A stretch of DNA of 64,000 nucleotides from positions 1,364,001 to 1,428,000 of the forward strand of contig JAUFSD010000015.1 in the NCBI GenBank assembly GCA_033030425.1, in the 5' to 3' direction. This stretch comes from Verpa conica (taxonomy: Eukaryota; Ascomycota; Pezizomycetes; Pezizales; Morchellaceae). This document shows positions 1 to 11,700 of this stretch, in pieces. A model generated the notes under the pieces. That model saw only the letters and a program-made list of their open reading frames with translations. It had not been told where the DNA came from and did no database searches. Position 1 is the first letter of the stretch. Every line of letters starts with the position of its first letter. The translations under genes and the position numbers were made by a program.

Positions 1-1840
1 TTGTGGTTACCGTCCTGTTGAATCTTTCGGCTACTCCATTTGACTCATGGGAGTATGGTGGCGTTGTCTCTTGAGTAATGCCCTCTTTTCCGAAGAAGGT
101 CTTGGTGTTTTTGTTGACATATTCGCCTCCACCATCAGCTCTGAACCTTTTTATTGTGGTGTTATGCTGATTTTTGACCTTATTGGTGAAGTGTTCGATG
201 GCTTTACACGCATCGTCTTTATTCTTTAGGAAGTAAATCCAAGAATAGCGAGTGTAGTCGTCTATAAAAGACATGTAGTACTGGCATTTGTCCTGAGACA
301 TTACTCTTTGTTTACCAGAGAGATCTGAATGGACTAGTTCGAAGGGTTGTGTGGCTCGAGTACTTATTGTCTTTGGGACCGAATGAGTGCTTTTTGAAAG
401 GGCGCATGGTCCGCAGTGGAAATTACTTGGTTTCTTTGGGAGATTGGTACGGTCGGCATATAGGCTATGAAGACTAGACGGATGTCCGAGTGCTTCATGC
501 CATTCAGAGTAAGAAGAGAGACGTGCTACATTTTCAACTATTTGTACATTCCAGTGCCCGTTTACCAATTTTCCCCAGAGTAATTCCTTTTCGCCCTTTT
601 TAACAATTTTGTTTCCTCCTCCTGCATCAACTCTGCACCCCTTTTTGTCAAGAACGGTCTCGGAGATGAGACCAACTGGTCCGAACGTGGGGACGAGGAG
701 TACATCAGTGAGAACGACTGAAGATCTTCCTCCGTCAGGGAGCCAACACTCGATGAGGATATCTCCAATTCCTGGAGCTCGGTGAGCGGTCCCATCAGCT
801 GTTCTAACGATTCCGTCGTAAGGTCGAACCGTGGTGAAGAGTTCTTCATGGGGAGAGATGTGAGCGGTTGCGCCAGAGTCGAATATCCAAGATGAGGAGG
901 ACGAGGAATTATGGCGTACCATTAAGACGGTTGCCGAGTTATGTGTGCTAGTGGAGGCGTTATCCTCCTTTCCTTTTCCTTTTCCTCCTTTCTTTCTCCA
1001 TTCCTTTTCCTTTTTGAGCCTTCTGCAGTCATCGTGGGTGTGATTTGTGAATTTCTTTCCTGTTTTTGCCAAACAGTAGGTACAGTGTTTCTTTGTGTTA
1101 TGGCTGGTGTTGAAGACGGTATTTTCGGAGGTGCCAGTCTTGTTGGCAGATAGATCGGTGAGTCTATTGTAGACGTCTTCATAGGAAAGATTCTCTTTGG
1201 TTTGGAGATTGTCGATGATATTTTCCATTGAGATGGCAGAGTTTAGAGAAACAAGCAGCAAGGCTGCTTTGGCTCGGTTGGAATTTGCGACGGAGTGGAA
1301 ATCTTTGGATAGTCCTTCTTTTGTTGTGTCCTGGCATCGTTGCTGAAACCTATTCCATTGATTTTGGAAGGTGGTTAGGTGGTCTGCAAGGGAGGTATTG
1401 TCCTGGTAACGTAGGTTCAGGAGCGTTGTGAGAATATTGATCGTTGTTGCTGGAGTTTCCCTATCAAAAAGGTCTTTAAGGGCTTTCCAGGCACCGTGTG
1501 CGCTACCGGCGGCAACGACTGTGGTTTGTAGTTCTTCTGATACACCGTTGAGTAGAAGTGCAAGAGCTCGCTTGGAGACAGTTTTCCAAAGCAGATGTTC
1601 TTCAGAGGCTTTGTCGGTTGGTTCTTTTTTCTCGCCACTCACATTTTCCCACCATTCAACTGAATCAAAAGTAATCTTCCAGGCTCCTGCCCAGGTCTGA
1701 TAGTTTGACTGTCCTGTAAGAACGGGAAGTCTATCTGTCTTGACCATGAGATTTCCCATAGGATTTGGGATGGCAGTGCTCGTAGGTTGGACTACAGTTT
1801 CATCACCGGACTTGCTTGTAGAAGCTGCTCCTGAAGACAT
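1..1840 (-). CDS. Copia gag-pol polyprotein, N-terminal 613 codons (partial)
   Basis: The start codon is at 1840-1838, equivalent to 51096 in copy 2. In order it encodes a UBN2/Copia gag region, a Cys/His cluster (CTYC followed by HTHDDC), the aspartic protease motif DSGATAH, the pre-integrase HxxxxH-CxxC zinc region and the first part of the integrase core; RT and RNase H lie outside the window. The differences from copy 2 that I checked codon by codon (around 415-480) are synonymous, and I saw no indel. Both copies therefore look recently active. The small plus-strand ORFs over this stretch are mirror images of this gene. Confidence 0.85.
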   Translation of the reverse strand, partial: MSSGAASTSKSGDETVVQPTSTAIPNPMGNLMVKTDRLPVLTGQSNYQTWAGAWKITFDSVEWWENVSGEKKEPTDKASEEHLLWKTVSKRALALLLNGVSEELQTTVVAAGSAHGAWKALKDLFDRETPATTINILTTLLNLRYQDNTSLADHLTTFQNQWNRFQQRCQDTTKEGLSKDFHSVANSNRAKAALLLVSLNSAISMENIIDNLQTKENLSYEDVYNRLTDLSANKTGTSENTVFNTSHNTKKHCTYCLAKTGKKFTNHTHDDCRRLKKEKEWRKKGGKGKGKEDNASTSTHNSATVLMVRHNSSSSSSWIFDSGATAHISPHEELFTTVRPYDGIVRTADGTAHRAPGIGDILIECWLPDGGRSSVVLTDVLLVPTFGPVGLISETVLDKKGCRVDAGGGNKIVKKGEKELLWGKLVNGHWNVQIVENVARLSSYSEWHEALGHPSSLHSLYADRTNLPKKPSNFHCGPCALSKSTHSVPKTISTRATQPFELVHSDLSGKQRVMSQDKCQYYMSFIDDYTRYSWIYFLKNKDDACKAIEHFTNKVKNQHNTTIKRFRADGGGEYVNKNTKTFFGKEGITQETTPPYSHESNGVAERFNRTVTT

Positions 1841-1920
1841 GGTTTGATATTGGGTGTATGTGTTTGTGAGAGAAGGTAAAGAATAGCGGGGTTTATTGTG
1901 CAGAACCCGGGCTCATAACC

Positions 1921-2127
1921 TGAAGTTGAAATGTAAAGTGAAGATGATTTTTTAAAATACAATGGAAAATCTGTCCCCTATTTATACAATAAAAATTCTG
2001 TTACACAAAATAATATGAGTCATTCTCGCCGGAATGCTCTTCCTTGTTCCGTAAACTTCCACAACAAACTAGATAATTCCATTATCTTAATACATGACTA
2101 ATACATGACAAATGTACAATTTTAACA
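1921..2127 (-). repeat. Copia 5' LTR of copy 1
   Basis: This is a 207-bp TG...CA repeat that begins TGAAGTTG on the plus strand and ends TTTTAACA, homologous to the LTRs at 39827-40031 and 51177-51383. Read on the minus strand it contains a TATAAATAGGGG promoter motif. Immediately inside it, 1909-1920 (GGGCTCATAACC on the plus strand) is the primer-binding site. Confidence 0.9.
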
Positions 2128-5100
2128 GCACATGCCAAGACTACCTCAACGTCAAATCAAATATTATGAGCTTGGTGAGGGATTTACAAGGTAATTAAAA
2201 CTATATATCTGACAAGAATAGCCGGTAAACGGGCGCGGATACTAAAAATAAAAAACTAACATTTTTCCATAGAAAAGCTAGAGGAAAGATTAAAGGAAAG
2301 AGAGGCGTATGCGTTGCTAAGGGGCTCCAATGGAGGTTGTAGCCACATCAAAATCCTTGTATTTGGCATTTAACTTATTCTAGTCCATTATTAGGAAAAA
2401 AGCGGGATAGAATACTGAGGTGGCTCTCGCCAATAGAGTATATAAAGCATCATGAAAATGCTAAGGAAGGACTTTTGGAGGATACAGGGAGATGGCTACT
2501 CGTGAAGGAACAGTTTGTTGAATGGCGGTCCTCACAAGTCTCAGGGATTCTCTGGCTGCACGGAATTCGTAAGTTTGCCTATAGTTGCGGATGAAGGTTA
2601 TCTAAGTTCTGACCTAGTATTTAGCTGGTTCAGGAAAGACAAAACTTACGTATGACCTGGTTCTATTCTTGCCGCAACTTTGCCCCCAAAGCTAACTCAT
2701 TTATAGATGTATGGTTATAGACACCCTCAGGTCTCAAAACCTCAACAATGGCATCAACAGTCATCAACAGTATGAGCCCGTAGTATACTTCTACTGCAAT
2801 CGGAACGAGCCTCTGCGTCGCGACCCAACAACGATCCTGCAGGCTATTGTCAAGCAACTATCACTTGCACAGGCCGACGTACTCAGCCTGCCAAAGGTGG
2901 TAGTTGCAGAGTATGATACAAGGGTTAGGAATGGGCTAGCTTCGGGTTCTTTGACCTTCCAAGAAAGCCATCGATTAGCTGTTTCACTTCTTAGCCTATA
3001 CCCTCAAACCACAATTATAATCGATGCTTTGGACGAGTGTGATCCAAAGGAGCGCTGGCGATTGCTAGACGTGCTAACATCCATTATAAAATCCTCATGC
3101 CCGACAAGCCTTGTCAATGTCTTTATCTCCAGCAGAGACGATATTGATATTACGCTCAAACTTAAAGATGGGTTAAATCTTTATATTGATGCAAAGGACA
3201 ATGATAGCGATATTCAGCGTTTCGTCAATCGAGAAGTCGCACAATCAATCGAAAATGGGCTGTTACTTTGCGGCCAGGTTACCGACGAGCTGAGGGGGCT
3301 GATCATATCTACCATTATATCAAAGGCTAAGGGAATGTGAGTACAAATAATATCCACAATGTAGGCTTTTCGTTTTTAACACTATTAGGTTTCAATGGGC
3401 TGACCTCCAGGTCAAGCATCTCTGTGGGATGAAACTAGAGGAGGATATTAAAGAAAATCTAGGAAGACTTCCTGAGGACCTAGAAGGAGCATATTCCCAG
3501 ATCTACACAGCTATTCTTTCAGAAAGGCCCCATGCTCAAAATATTACAAAGAAAGCGTTGATGTGGATCATGTGCTCACGGAGGCTATTTACCCGGGAGG
3601 AATGGGTTGAAGCCATCTACTGGCCTAAGGAAACTCCAAAGGGCAGTGTTCTTACCCTTTTCAAGCTCTGCCGTAACCTCGTGGTATGGGATAGCCAATC
3701 AGATGCTGTGAGATTTGCACACTTATCCGTACGGGAATATCTGGAGAACAAGTTCACTTCTATCGATACAAATTCCATGGCAGTTGGATGTTGTCTTTCA
3801 CTATTTGACGATACGAACTCACCGCTGGTCGAAGACCACACCCTTTCACGCTCGAGAGAAGCATTACTCCACTATTCAACCATTTACTGGCCAGCCCATG
3901 TTAACTCTACCTACGATTGTGAGCACCGTATGACCAGGGAGATGCTGGATATTTTGCAATATTTTCTAGGGACACCTGCGAAACCCGGCCAATCATACTA
4001 CAGGTGGAAGAAAACCGCCCACAAACGTCTAGAAGGTCGAGGCTGGAGTCTTGTACCCGAGGAAAATGAAATACGAGATGCTCTTTACCATCTGAACTCT
4101 ACACCACCCAATCCATTGTTCGCAATGTCTTACTTTCGTTTTGGGGAAGAACTCAGGGAGTATTGGGAGTCCAATGTTGTTGATATTAGGAGTAAGAATA
4201 GTGCGGGGGAAACACTATTACTTGTGGCGAGCATGCAAGGCAATTTATGGGTGATCGATTTTCTAGTGGGGAAAGGGGCGCCTGTTAATGCAGGGCGCAG
4301 CCAATACTTTGAAAACCCACTAATGGCAGCGATCAAAAAAGGACAAGAAAGGGCAATCATTAAGCTGGCCGACGAGGGAGCTAGCGTTTCTGCCAACGGT
4401 GCACACTACACGGATATCTTGCAGGCAGCAATATATGAACGAGGAAAGGGATTAGTAAAGGCGATCGTCACCAGAGATACCACAACAGAAATTACCCGGG
4501 CAGCTGTGGCGGAGGCAGCGGTGGCGGAGGCAGTGAATGTGGGGAGTGGCAAGGAGATCATGAAGTTGATGTTAGCCAGAGACACAAACACGGAGGTCAA
4601 CGAGCAGGCTATCGTTGAGATTGTGAAGCGGTTTGGAATAGATACCATGCAGATTCTACTAGCGAAAGACCCAAACATCAAGGTTAGCGAGGCAGTCTTT
4701 GTAGCGGCGGCAGGGAACCGGGTTTGTGGCAACGATATCATCCAGATGCTGCTACTTCAGAACTCTGGTATCAAGATCAGCGAGGCAGTCTTTGTAGCGG
4801 CGGCGAGGAACGGGGCTTGTGGCAAAGATATCATCCAGATACTGCTATCAAAAGATCCTGATATCAAGATCAGCGAGGCAATCTTGGTAGAGGCGGCGAC
4901 CAATAGGGGTTGTGGCAAAGATATCATCCAGATGCTGCTATCTAAATATCCTGATATCAAGATCAGCGAGGCAGTCTTTGTAGCGGCGGCGGGGAACGAG
5001 CGGTATTGCAAAGATATCATCCAGATGCTGCTATCTAAATATCCTGATACCAAGATCAGCGAGGCAGCCTTTGTAGCGGCAGAGGAGAACTGGATGAACG

Positions 5101-5192
5101 CCGATGATATCATCCAGATGCTGCTAGCCAAAAACCACGAATTCGAAACGGCTGTAACAACGATAACAAGGACAACTACGGGTGAATATTAG
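2128..5192 (+). CDS. NACHT/ankyrin-type NLR receptor, 5' part displaced by Copia
   Basis: Paralogue of the receptor at 8783-14662, with matching intron positions. Frame-consistent exons are about 2128-2190 (uncertain), 2273-2335, 2395-2568, 2625-2649, 2707-3336 and 3389-5192. The P-loop GIPGSGKTK is assembled across the intron ending at 2624; the Walker B-like motif TIIIDALDE lies near 3015-3045; then come the NACHT helical region and ankyrin-like repeats ending at the stop at 5192. Such STAND NTPases act as cytosolic sensors in fungal non-self recognition. The NWD-type N-terminal domain present in the paralogue is missing here, because only about 145 bp separate the first recognisable exon from the Copia LTR. 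The Copia insertion therefore cut the gene, unless it sits inside an intron and the N-terminus lies left of the window. From 2273 onward the frame is intact. Confidence 0.8.
4734..5126 (+). repeat. 93-bp tandem repeat encoding 31-aa ankyrin-like units
   Basis: The motif GATATCATCCAGATRCTGCTA recurs at 4734, 4827, 4920, 5013 and 5106, exactly 93 bp apart each time, so four full units precede a partial fifth. Each unit reads approximately KDIIQMLLSK-PDIKISEAVFVAAAGN. Neighbouring units are nearly identical at DNA level, unlike the older and more diverged repeats before them, which points to recent duplication or gene conversion. Confidence 0.9.
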
Positions 5193-6117
5193 CCGATTAT
5201 TACGTGGTATTTCTATTAGTCTTTATCTAGGTAGACGTTTTGAATCTAACGTACGGGACGCAGTAACGCAAAAATTCCGGCTCCCATGGCAACCAAGCCT
5301 CCACCAACATGAGCAGATAATAATCTGAAGCTCTGGAGGTAATAGTAGAGATCTTACAAAGTGGTTAGAAATGTATATAGGACTTGCTACAGTGAAATAA
5401 ATCTTAGAAGAACCTTCATAGGGACCTATTCCCCCCCCCCCCTCACCTACTAGTACAATACAGTCTTCAATATCTATTTGATCACTACCTCAGATATTAC
5501 AGAATTCCTATCCGGGGTCTTGTTGTCCCCATTACCATCACCGAATACTTTCAAGGATGGCGGCGTAAGAATAGTGTAACCACAGGGTATAACTAACTCG
5601 GTGGCAAGGTAGCTATCCGTTACAAGCAAAACACCAAGGGTGTTGCGAGTAATACAGTGGGTTCAGCGATATGGCAGCAGAGAGGCAGCAAAGAGAGAGA
5701 CCTATATTAGATTTAACTAAAATGAACGCTATGTAAGGGAAAAAAAAGAAAACTACAAAGTGGGGGCAGGGCCCCTCATTAATATACCCAAAAGATCTCT
5801 CAACACAATCCCTTTCTCTCTCACGCATAAGTCAACCCCTATGACTCACCCTGGTTCCCTGAATGTACCAGTTTTCCCTGCGACTCACCCTGTGTCTCCC
5901 GATCACTCCGTGAAAAATACAGAACTCTTGCGGTCAACATCTCTGGTAGTTTGTTTCCTCCCCTTATTGCTTATTTCTGGCTTAGTAACTTGAGCCTTGT
6001 CCTTTGCACCCCTTCCACCCCCGAGGTGTAGAAATTCTTTATAAGTAATCACACAAGCCCTAGTAACTACTTGCCAGTCTAAACTAGCTTTAGAAACCTT
6101 GTTTGGAACATGTTTCT
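5193..6117. other. Intergenic, no gene recognised
   Basis: I see no convincing coding region between the NLR stop and the repeat relic. A run of 12 C occurs at 5431-5442. The short ORFs here have no family resemblance and are left out. Confidence 0.5.
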
Positions 6118-6420
6118 TTAGCGGCAGCGGAGAATGAGTAATGTGGTCAGAAGGTTATGCAAATTCTGCTAGCTAGAGACAACATCAAGATCACCGAGGC
6201 GGTGATGATAGCGGCAGTGAGGAATTTGAGGTACGATCAGGAGGCTATGCAGATGCTACTAAGTAGAGATACCAAAATCGAGATCACTGAGGCGACTTTA
6301 GTTCAGACTGCGAAGTTTGATAAAAGCATTACCTAGATGTTACGAGTCAAAAACCCCAACATTAAAGTCACCAAGGCGGTTATAGCGGCAGGGACGAGGT
6401 ATAAGCATGACCACGAAAAG
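6118..6420 (+). pseudogene. Decayed NLR ankyrin-like repeat fragment
   Basis: In one frame this reads as units of the same repeat as in the two NLR genes, for example LLARDNIKITEAVMIAA and MLLSRDTKIEITEAT, then VKNPNIKVTKAVIA. It carries an in-frame TAG after KSIT (near 6334) and has no start, NACHT domain or proper end. It is a leftover of a third receptor, or of the 3' end of the 2128-5192 gene after rearrangement. Confidence 0.8.
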
Positions 6421-7045
6421 TGTTTATTTTCAAGTCTTAGTGACCGCTGTAAGTCCATAAGCAGGATAAAGCACCCTTATTGTGACTAACCAGAACTAGG
6501 ATTGGCGCTCGCGAGATAGGAACCAACATAGCAGAAGTAGTTACGTGGTATTGTTACTTGTATTTGAGTACGAGACTAGTAGGGAATAGACATAGTTTCT
6601 CTTCCACATGCATGGACATAAGCAAATAGTTGCCTTATAGCTAGTGTTTAAATATGTCCTAATCCCCCGTGTATCTTTCGGCCGTGTTGCCGCTAACTAA
6701 TGGGGTTCTAGATTATTAGTAGAAAGTGGGTAAATGCTACATTGCGCTAAGATGAGGCTCAAATAAGAAATCTCGCTTATGCAGGAACAGAGGCGGCTAA
6801 GAGACGGCTTGGCGGTTAAACTTGTTAGTTTAGGGTGAATGCAGGGAGCGCTAAGCAAGGCTTAGTAAGAGCCAGACTAGCATGTAGTATATAGACGTAA
6901 CCGGGGGGCAACCCTCTGAATGAATCATCATTAAACTCATCTATATACTGCCTACAGTGAAATAATGCGAGAAAAAGAAGGCGATCTTTATCGTGAAGAT
7001 ACAGGCGTCTATAGGGATCTCAGATCTTTATGTGATTACCAATTA
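6421..7045. other. Intergenic, no gene recognised
   Basis: AT-rich sequence between the repeat relic and the MITE. No ORF with family resemblance and no repeat structure was seen. Confidence 0.45.
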
Positions 7046-7047
7046 TA

Positions 7048-8040
7048 TTGTACGTTAACAAATTAAACCGTACATCGGCTGCAACAACACACTACTGGGT
7101 ATAGCTAAGCCTGTAACAACCACAAAAAAAGATAAAAACCTGGAATAAAGTAAAGAATAAGAAATCAGTATTCAGTGATGCACTCTATATAGTATATGGG
7201 GTCAAGTGATCATTCAGTTTCTCTGAATTATTAATATTGTCAGAGGGCTAAAAATGCGAAAACTTAACACTTCTCAACAACAGATCAACAAATGAAAAAT
7301 TTAATGATTCTTAGTTAAGTATCTAAACTTAGGACCATAAAGATTACAATCATGCAATAAAATAATTTTTGTCTACATGCTAAAGTACATAACTCCACAA
7401 GTATCTTTACAGTTGCCTAGCCAATTTGAGCCACTCCCCCCACACTTCCTTCCCTATTCTTTTTTTATATGAAGCAAATATTTCAAAAGAACTACCTATT
7501 TGCTTTTCTACCATGATTATAAGTGTCTTTGTGTTGAGTTGTTGGTGATTGTTATATTTTATACATTTCAGGTTGTGTCAAGAACGACAAATCATCAGTT
7601 CTCACTCGGTCACAAATTGTCACTCGACCACCAGTCAGCCTTGCCCGTTTCATATCAGTTTTATGTCTAAGTCTCATTTATGTTTCATGTATGGGATGAC
7701 GTGGCTGGCCACGTCATTAGGATCTCCTTAGTTTCATATCACGTATCATGTTCTTGTTTCATGTAGTCTGACACGCTACGCGTGTCAGCCCCTCCCCTTT
7801 TCATGTTTCGGCCATACTATAAGTATCGAGCCATTTCCCCAGTTCTTAGTCTTAGCTCTCTATCCTTCAACTTGTATTTACTACCAAGTACCTACTCTAG
7901 TTCCAGTCTTTCCAGTCTTCTAGTCCATGTGCCCTTAGTGTCCCAGCTCTTTAGACATCACCTGCTGTCCCCACTAGAGCAAGGGCTTGTGTACTTTTAC
8001 AGGTTGGTTGCCATGTACGGTTTAATTTGTTAACGTACAA
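7048..8040. mobile_element. Mariner-like MITE with nested solo LTR
   Basis: Positions 7048-7075 and 8013-8040 form a perfect 28-bp terminal inverted repeat beginning TTGTACGTTAAC. A TA dinucleotide flanks each outer edge (7046-7047 and 8041-8042), the target duplication of Tc1/mariner elements. The span is 993 bp, but subtracting the nested solo LTR and one copy of its target duplication leaves about 562 bp with no transposase, so this is a non-autonomous element. I saw no second copy in the window. Confidence 0.85.
7576..8001 (+). repeat. Solo LTR of a Ty3/Gypsy-type element
   Basis: This 426-bp segment begins TGTCAAGAAC and ends CTTTTACA, the same ends as the 359-bp LTRs of the chromovirus at 41099-47903, with related internal blocks (TTGTTTCATGTA, GTTTCATATC). 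It is flanked by a perfect 5-bp duplication GGTTG (7571-7575 and 8002-8006). A TATA-like ACTATAAGTA lies near 7815. No internal retrotransposon sequence is present, so it is the product of LTR-LTR recombination of a related but different family. Strand is assigned by similarity to the chromovirus LTR. Confidence 0.9.
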
Positions 8041-8042
8041 TA

Positions 8043-8782
8043 CCTCGGAATAACCACACCAAGTTATATTAGTACATAAAAAAGAAAGGTTAACTAATTA
8101 AACGGTTATGTTTACCTAGAAACTAAGACTACGGTAATCAACGCAGAGGCTTTGAAGGTACTGATTACTATCTAAAGGCAGACCTAAAATGTTAATATGA
8201 TACACCCCCAGCGGCCTACTGTCAGTCCACGAGTATACTTACATAAGCACCAGCGAGGTGTGGTCCTTGGCACCACGTGATATAGACTGGGCACGAGACA
8301 GTTGCTAGCGGAGTTGGCCTGGGTGGAGGATAGGCCGTGATAGACTTTAGCTATATTAATTCCCGCAAATAGCTAGGCAAAGTAATTCACCCACACTATT
8401 GTGTATATTGGGTCTTTTCGGCGCTAACGTACCACTACTTAGCGTTGATCGTTGTTATATATCTATGGTTATTGATAGTTATTTACTTTCCTGAGCTGGA
8501 AAGTAAATAATCTTTTTAATACGAAAGTCTGGGGACATATCCTCTCGTCCTACTTTGCGCCTTTAGTTTCTCTACTTTTAGATTATAGCCGCATGTTGGC
8601 CAGCTCGATCAATTTAATTGGCTGTAGGCCATCCACAATATAATTTGCAGCCTTGTTCCGTACAAGACCCCCCTCTTTCCCATCACCGAAGACACAAAAC
8701 ACTTTTCTCAGCTCTTCTTTCTTCAGTAAACATCTTACAACATTTCCAGCTACCCTAGCTAGAATACACGATTAACCTTCAA
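8043..8782. other. Intergenic, upstream region of the complete NLR gene
   Basis: No gene recognised. The last 100 bp before the start at 8783 should hold the NLR promoter and leader, but I see no clear TATA box. Confidence 0.4.
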
Positions 8783-11700
8783 ATGGATAAGGTAAAGCAG
8801 GGGCTTCGTCGACGGTCCACACAGCTTCGCCAACGGGTCCCACGGTTTTCTCGTAAAACCTCAGGGCTTGAACCTTCGCCGCCCCGTCCAGGTTCTGAAA
8901 ACGGAGGTCAGGGCATCGATCAAGCCTTAAGACCAGCATCACTACCCAAATCCAGTATTTCAATTAGAGAGCCTATGACAGGCTCTGCTGCTTCAATACC
9001 GCCGGTAGTTTCAGTACCATGTCTTATGGCGCCGTCACCACATGCTGTATCAGATGTTACCGCCCAGGTTACTTTGCCGCCTAGCCCCAGAATTACTAAT
9101 AACTCGCTGACTTGAATGGGTATTAGGAAAATCTTACCCCCGGTGTGTTAGTGGTACCGGGTATCGACGATAGCAGGGCCTCGCCGTGGAGACAAGCATT
9201 TAACAAATTATCTGACAGAGACAAAGCGGCTTTTCCTTTTACGAATACCGATAAAAGGGAATACATAGAAAGAATCCTAGAGGCCACAAAGGCGAGCCGA
9301 GACACCTACCAAAGGAATAGATTAAAGTTTACTTTCAGAGGAAATAATATTATCGTTCGCGATGTGGCAGATGGGTTGCTCACATGGCTTGAGAAGTTCA
9401 AACAAGTTGGTGATATTGCTATTCAGCACGATCCAGTTCATGCAGCATTGCCGTGGGCTGGGATACGGTTACTTCTACAGGTATATCCACATATTCCTAC
9501 AGGTCTACTCTATTCCACAACTAGACTGCTTAGCGTTCCTAACAAGGAAATAGATTGCTGTTAACAACAAAGAGGCCATGGAAGCTGTTCTTATTGGTGT
9601 CGAAAGAATTGCAAGACCACTCGTACGATGCGCTGTTTACGAAAAGTTATACCTCAACCTGGTGCCGAGGCTCTCTATTCACAAGAACCTGGAAGGCGCC
9701 CTAGGGGATTTTTATGTTGCTGTTCTGAGGTTCCTTGCGTTTGCAAAGAAGTATTTAGATATAAATCGTACTAGTAAGCTAGTAGCATACTCCTTAGTTC
9801 TCCATCATGAATAATCCTCCGTTCAGTATTTAGCTAATCTCACGTCACAGAGAGGGTGCTGAATGGGCTTCTAAACGTGGATGGAAAATCATATTTTGAC
9901 TCCATCGAGAACCGGGAGTCACTTCTCCTCATAGAAGTGGCAGCGGCTGAAGCAGAAAGTAAGTAGTTAGGTGGTATGAATATAGAAATCTATTTAGAAC
10001 ATTGGCTTACTGTTATTTGAATAAAGTGCGACAACATAACCACACGAGCCTTGAAGGTTAGATACTAACGGTCCTAGAGCGGGAGAAACACTTTAACTAA
10101 CACGAACTGCTAGGCATGAATGAGGAGAAAAGCATTTCGCTGGAAAAGAAACTAATGAAAATGCTAGAAATAGAAAAGCCTCTTTCTAGGATTGATTTGA
10201 ACGTTAAGCTAATGCGTGAAGAATCCCGAGATTATATCCAAGGTTCGCCCTCCCCACGAGAGATATTACATGTATACTTTGATGAGACTAGCTTATCAAG
10301 CTGTATTTTTAGAAAAGAAAAGGAGGAAAGTACTGCAGTGGCTTTCGCAAATCGAATATGAAAAACACCACCAAAATGCTAAGGAAAGGCTTTTAGAAAA
10401 CACAGGCCAATGGCTGTTTGACAAAAACGAGTTTTGTGAATGGCGATCTTCAGGAGCCTCAGGCATTCTTTGGCTACATGGTATTCGTAAGCTCTCCTTA
10501 CTTTACCTTAAAGAAAATCTTAACCCTGACCTACAATATAGCTGGTGCCGGTAAAACGAAACTTATGTAAGATACCCTGGAATACCCGCTTTAGTCTATA
10601 CTCCAAAAGATAGAGTTATGTGGAGCCTAACGCCACTGGACGTATATGGCGTCAGACCTCTGCTTTTCTTTTTGCCCCAGATAAATCTTTTCAATTGGGG
10701 GGTTCTGATGTCACCTGACGCACTTGACGCTGTGGTTGCGTAAGATGCGTCATGACACAGTTGATGATGGTGCAGGACTAAATTATCAATAGATGCACGG
10801 TTATAGACACCCTAAAGTCTACATCTCCACCAGATGAGCCTGTGGTATACTTTTACTGCAGCCGAAATGAACCCCAGCGCCGAGACCCAACAAGAATCAT
10901 GCAGGCTATCGTCAAGCAGTTGTCTGTTGTATTGCATGAACTTCCAAAGACAGTGGTGGCAGAATATGATGAAAGGGAAAAGCGTGGGTCCGCGGCGGGG
11001 ACTCTGGGGTTCCAGGAAAGCTGCGATCTTGTTGTTTCGCTCCTAGAGGTATATCCACAAGTAACAATCATAATTGATGCCTTGGACGAAAGCGACCCTG
11101 AGGAGCGTGGACGACTTCTAGAGGCTTTGAGGTCTCTTATTCAACAATCCCCGCGTAGCTTGACGAAGATATTTGTCTCTAGTAGAGATGACATCGATAT
11201 AAAGCTAGAACTCGAAAAGGTGCCAAACCTTTACATCGAAGCAAACGACAACAGCGGGGATATTGGACGTTTTATACGTAGAGATGTGACACAGTCTATT
11301 AGTAAAAAGCGGTTGCTTCGTGGCAATGTTAGTGATGAGTTGAGGGAGCAAATTATATCTACTATTGAGGAGGGCTCCAAGGGAATGTAAGATCCGTGAA
11401 TCACTCCCACCATCATAAAAACCGAAAACCTGCGTCCAGCTACTCCCAGTATATTTTTTACTCCACCCATTTCCACTACACTCAATCACTCCCAGTTACA
11501 CTCCGGGAGTCCGTTTGCAGCCTAGGAAGGGGATATTAGGCGCAAATTGAGTGTCAGGGCACACCGGGGAATAGAAAGAATACTGGGAGCAACAGGGCAC
11601 AAACCCTCGATTATTTTATAATTCTAATATTTATTATAAATTCTGACGGCTTTATACATAGGTTCCAATGGGCTGATCTCCAAATCAAGAACCTCTACAA

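Larger units (their letters stand above)
1..2127 (-). mobile_element. Ty1/Copia element, copy 1, 5' part, cut by window edge
   Basis: Positions 1-2127 match the right part of the second Copia element at a constant offset of 49256 (1 corresponds to 49257), with no indels through the coding part. Reading on the minus strand it holds the 5' LTR (1921-2127), a primer-binding site (1909-1920), a short leader and the first 1840 nt of gag-pol. The rest of the element lies left of the window. The flank just outside the LTR is GCACA (2128-2132), which should be one copy of its 5-bp target duplication; the partner copy is not visible. Confidence 0.93.

Noticed and set aside
4734..5126. Regular repeat as a possible CRISPR array
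   Set aside because: The units are contiguous coding repeats without spacers in a eukaryotic gene.
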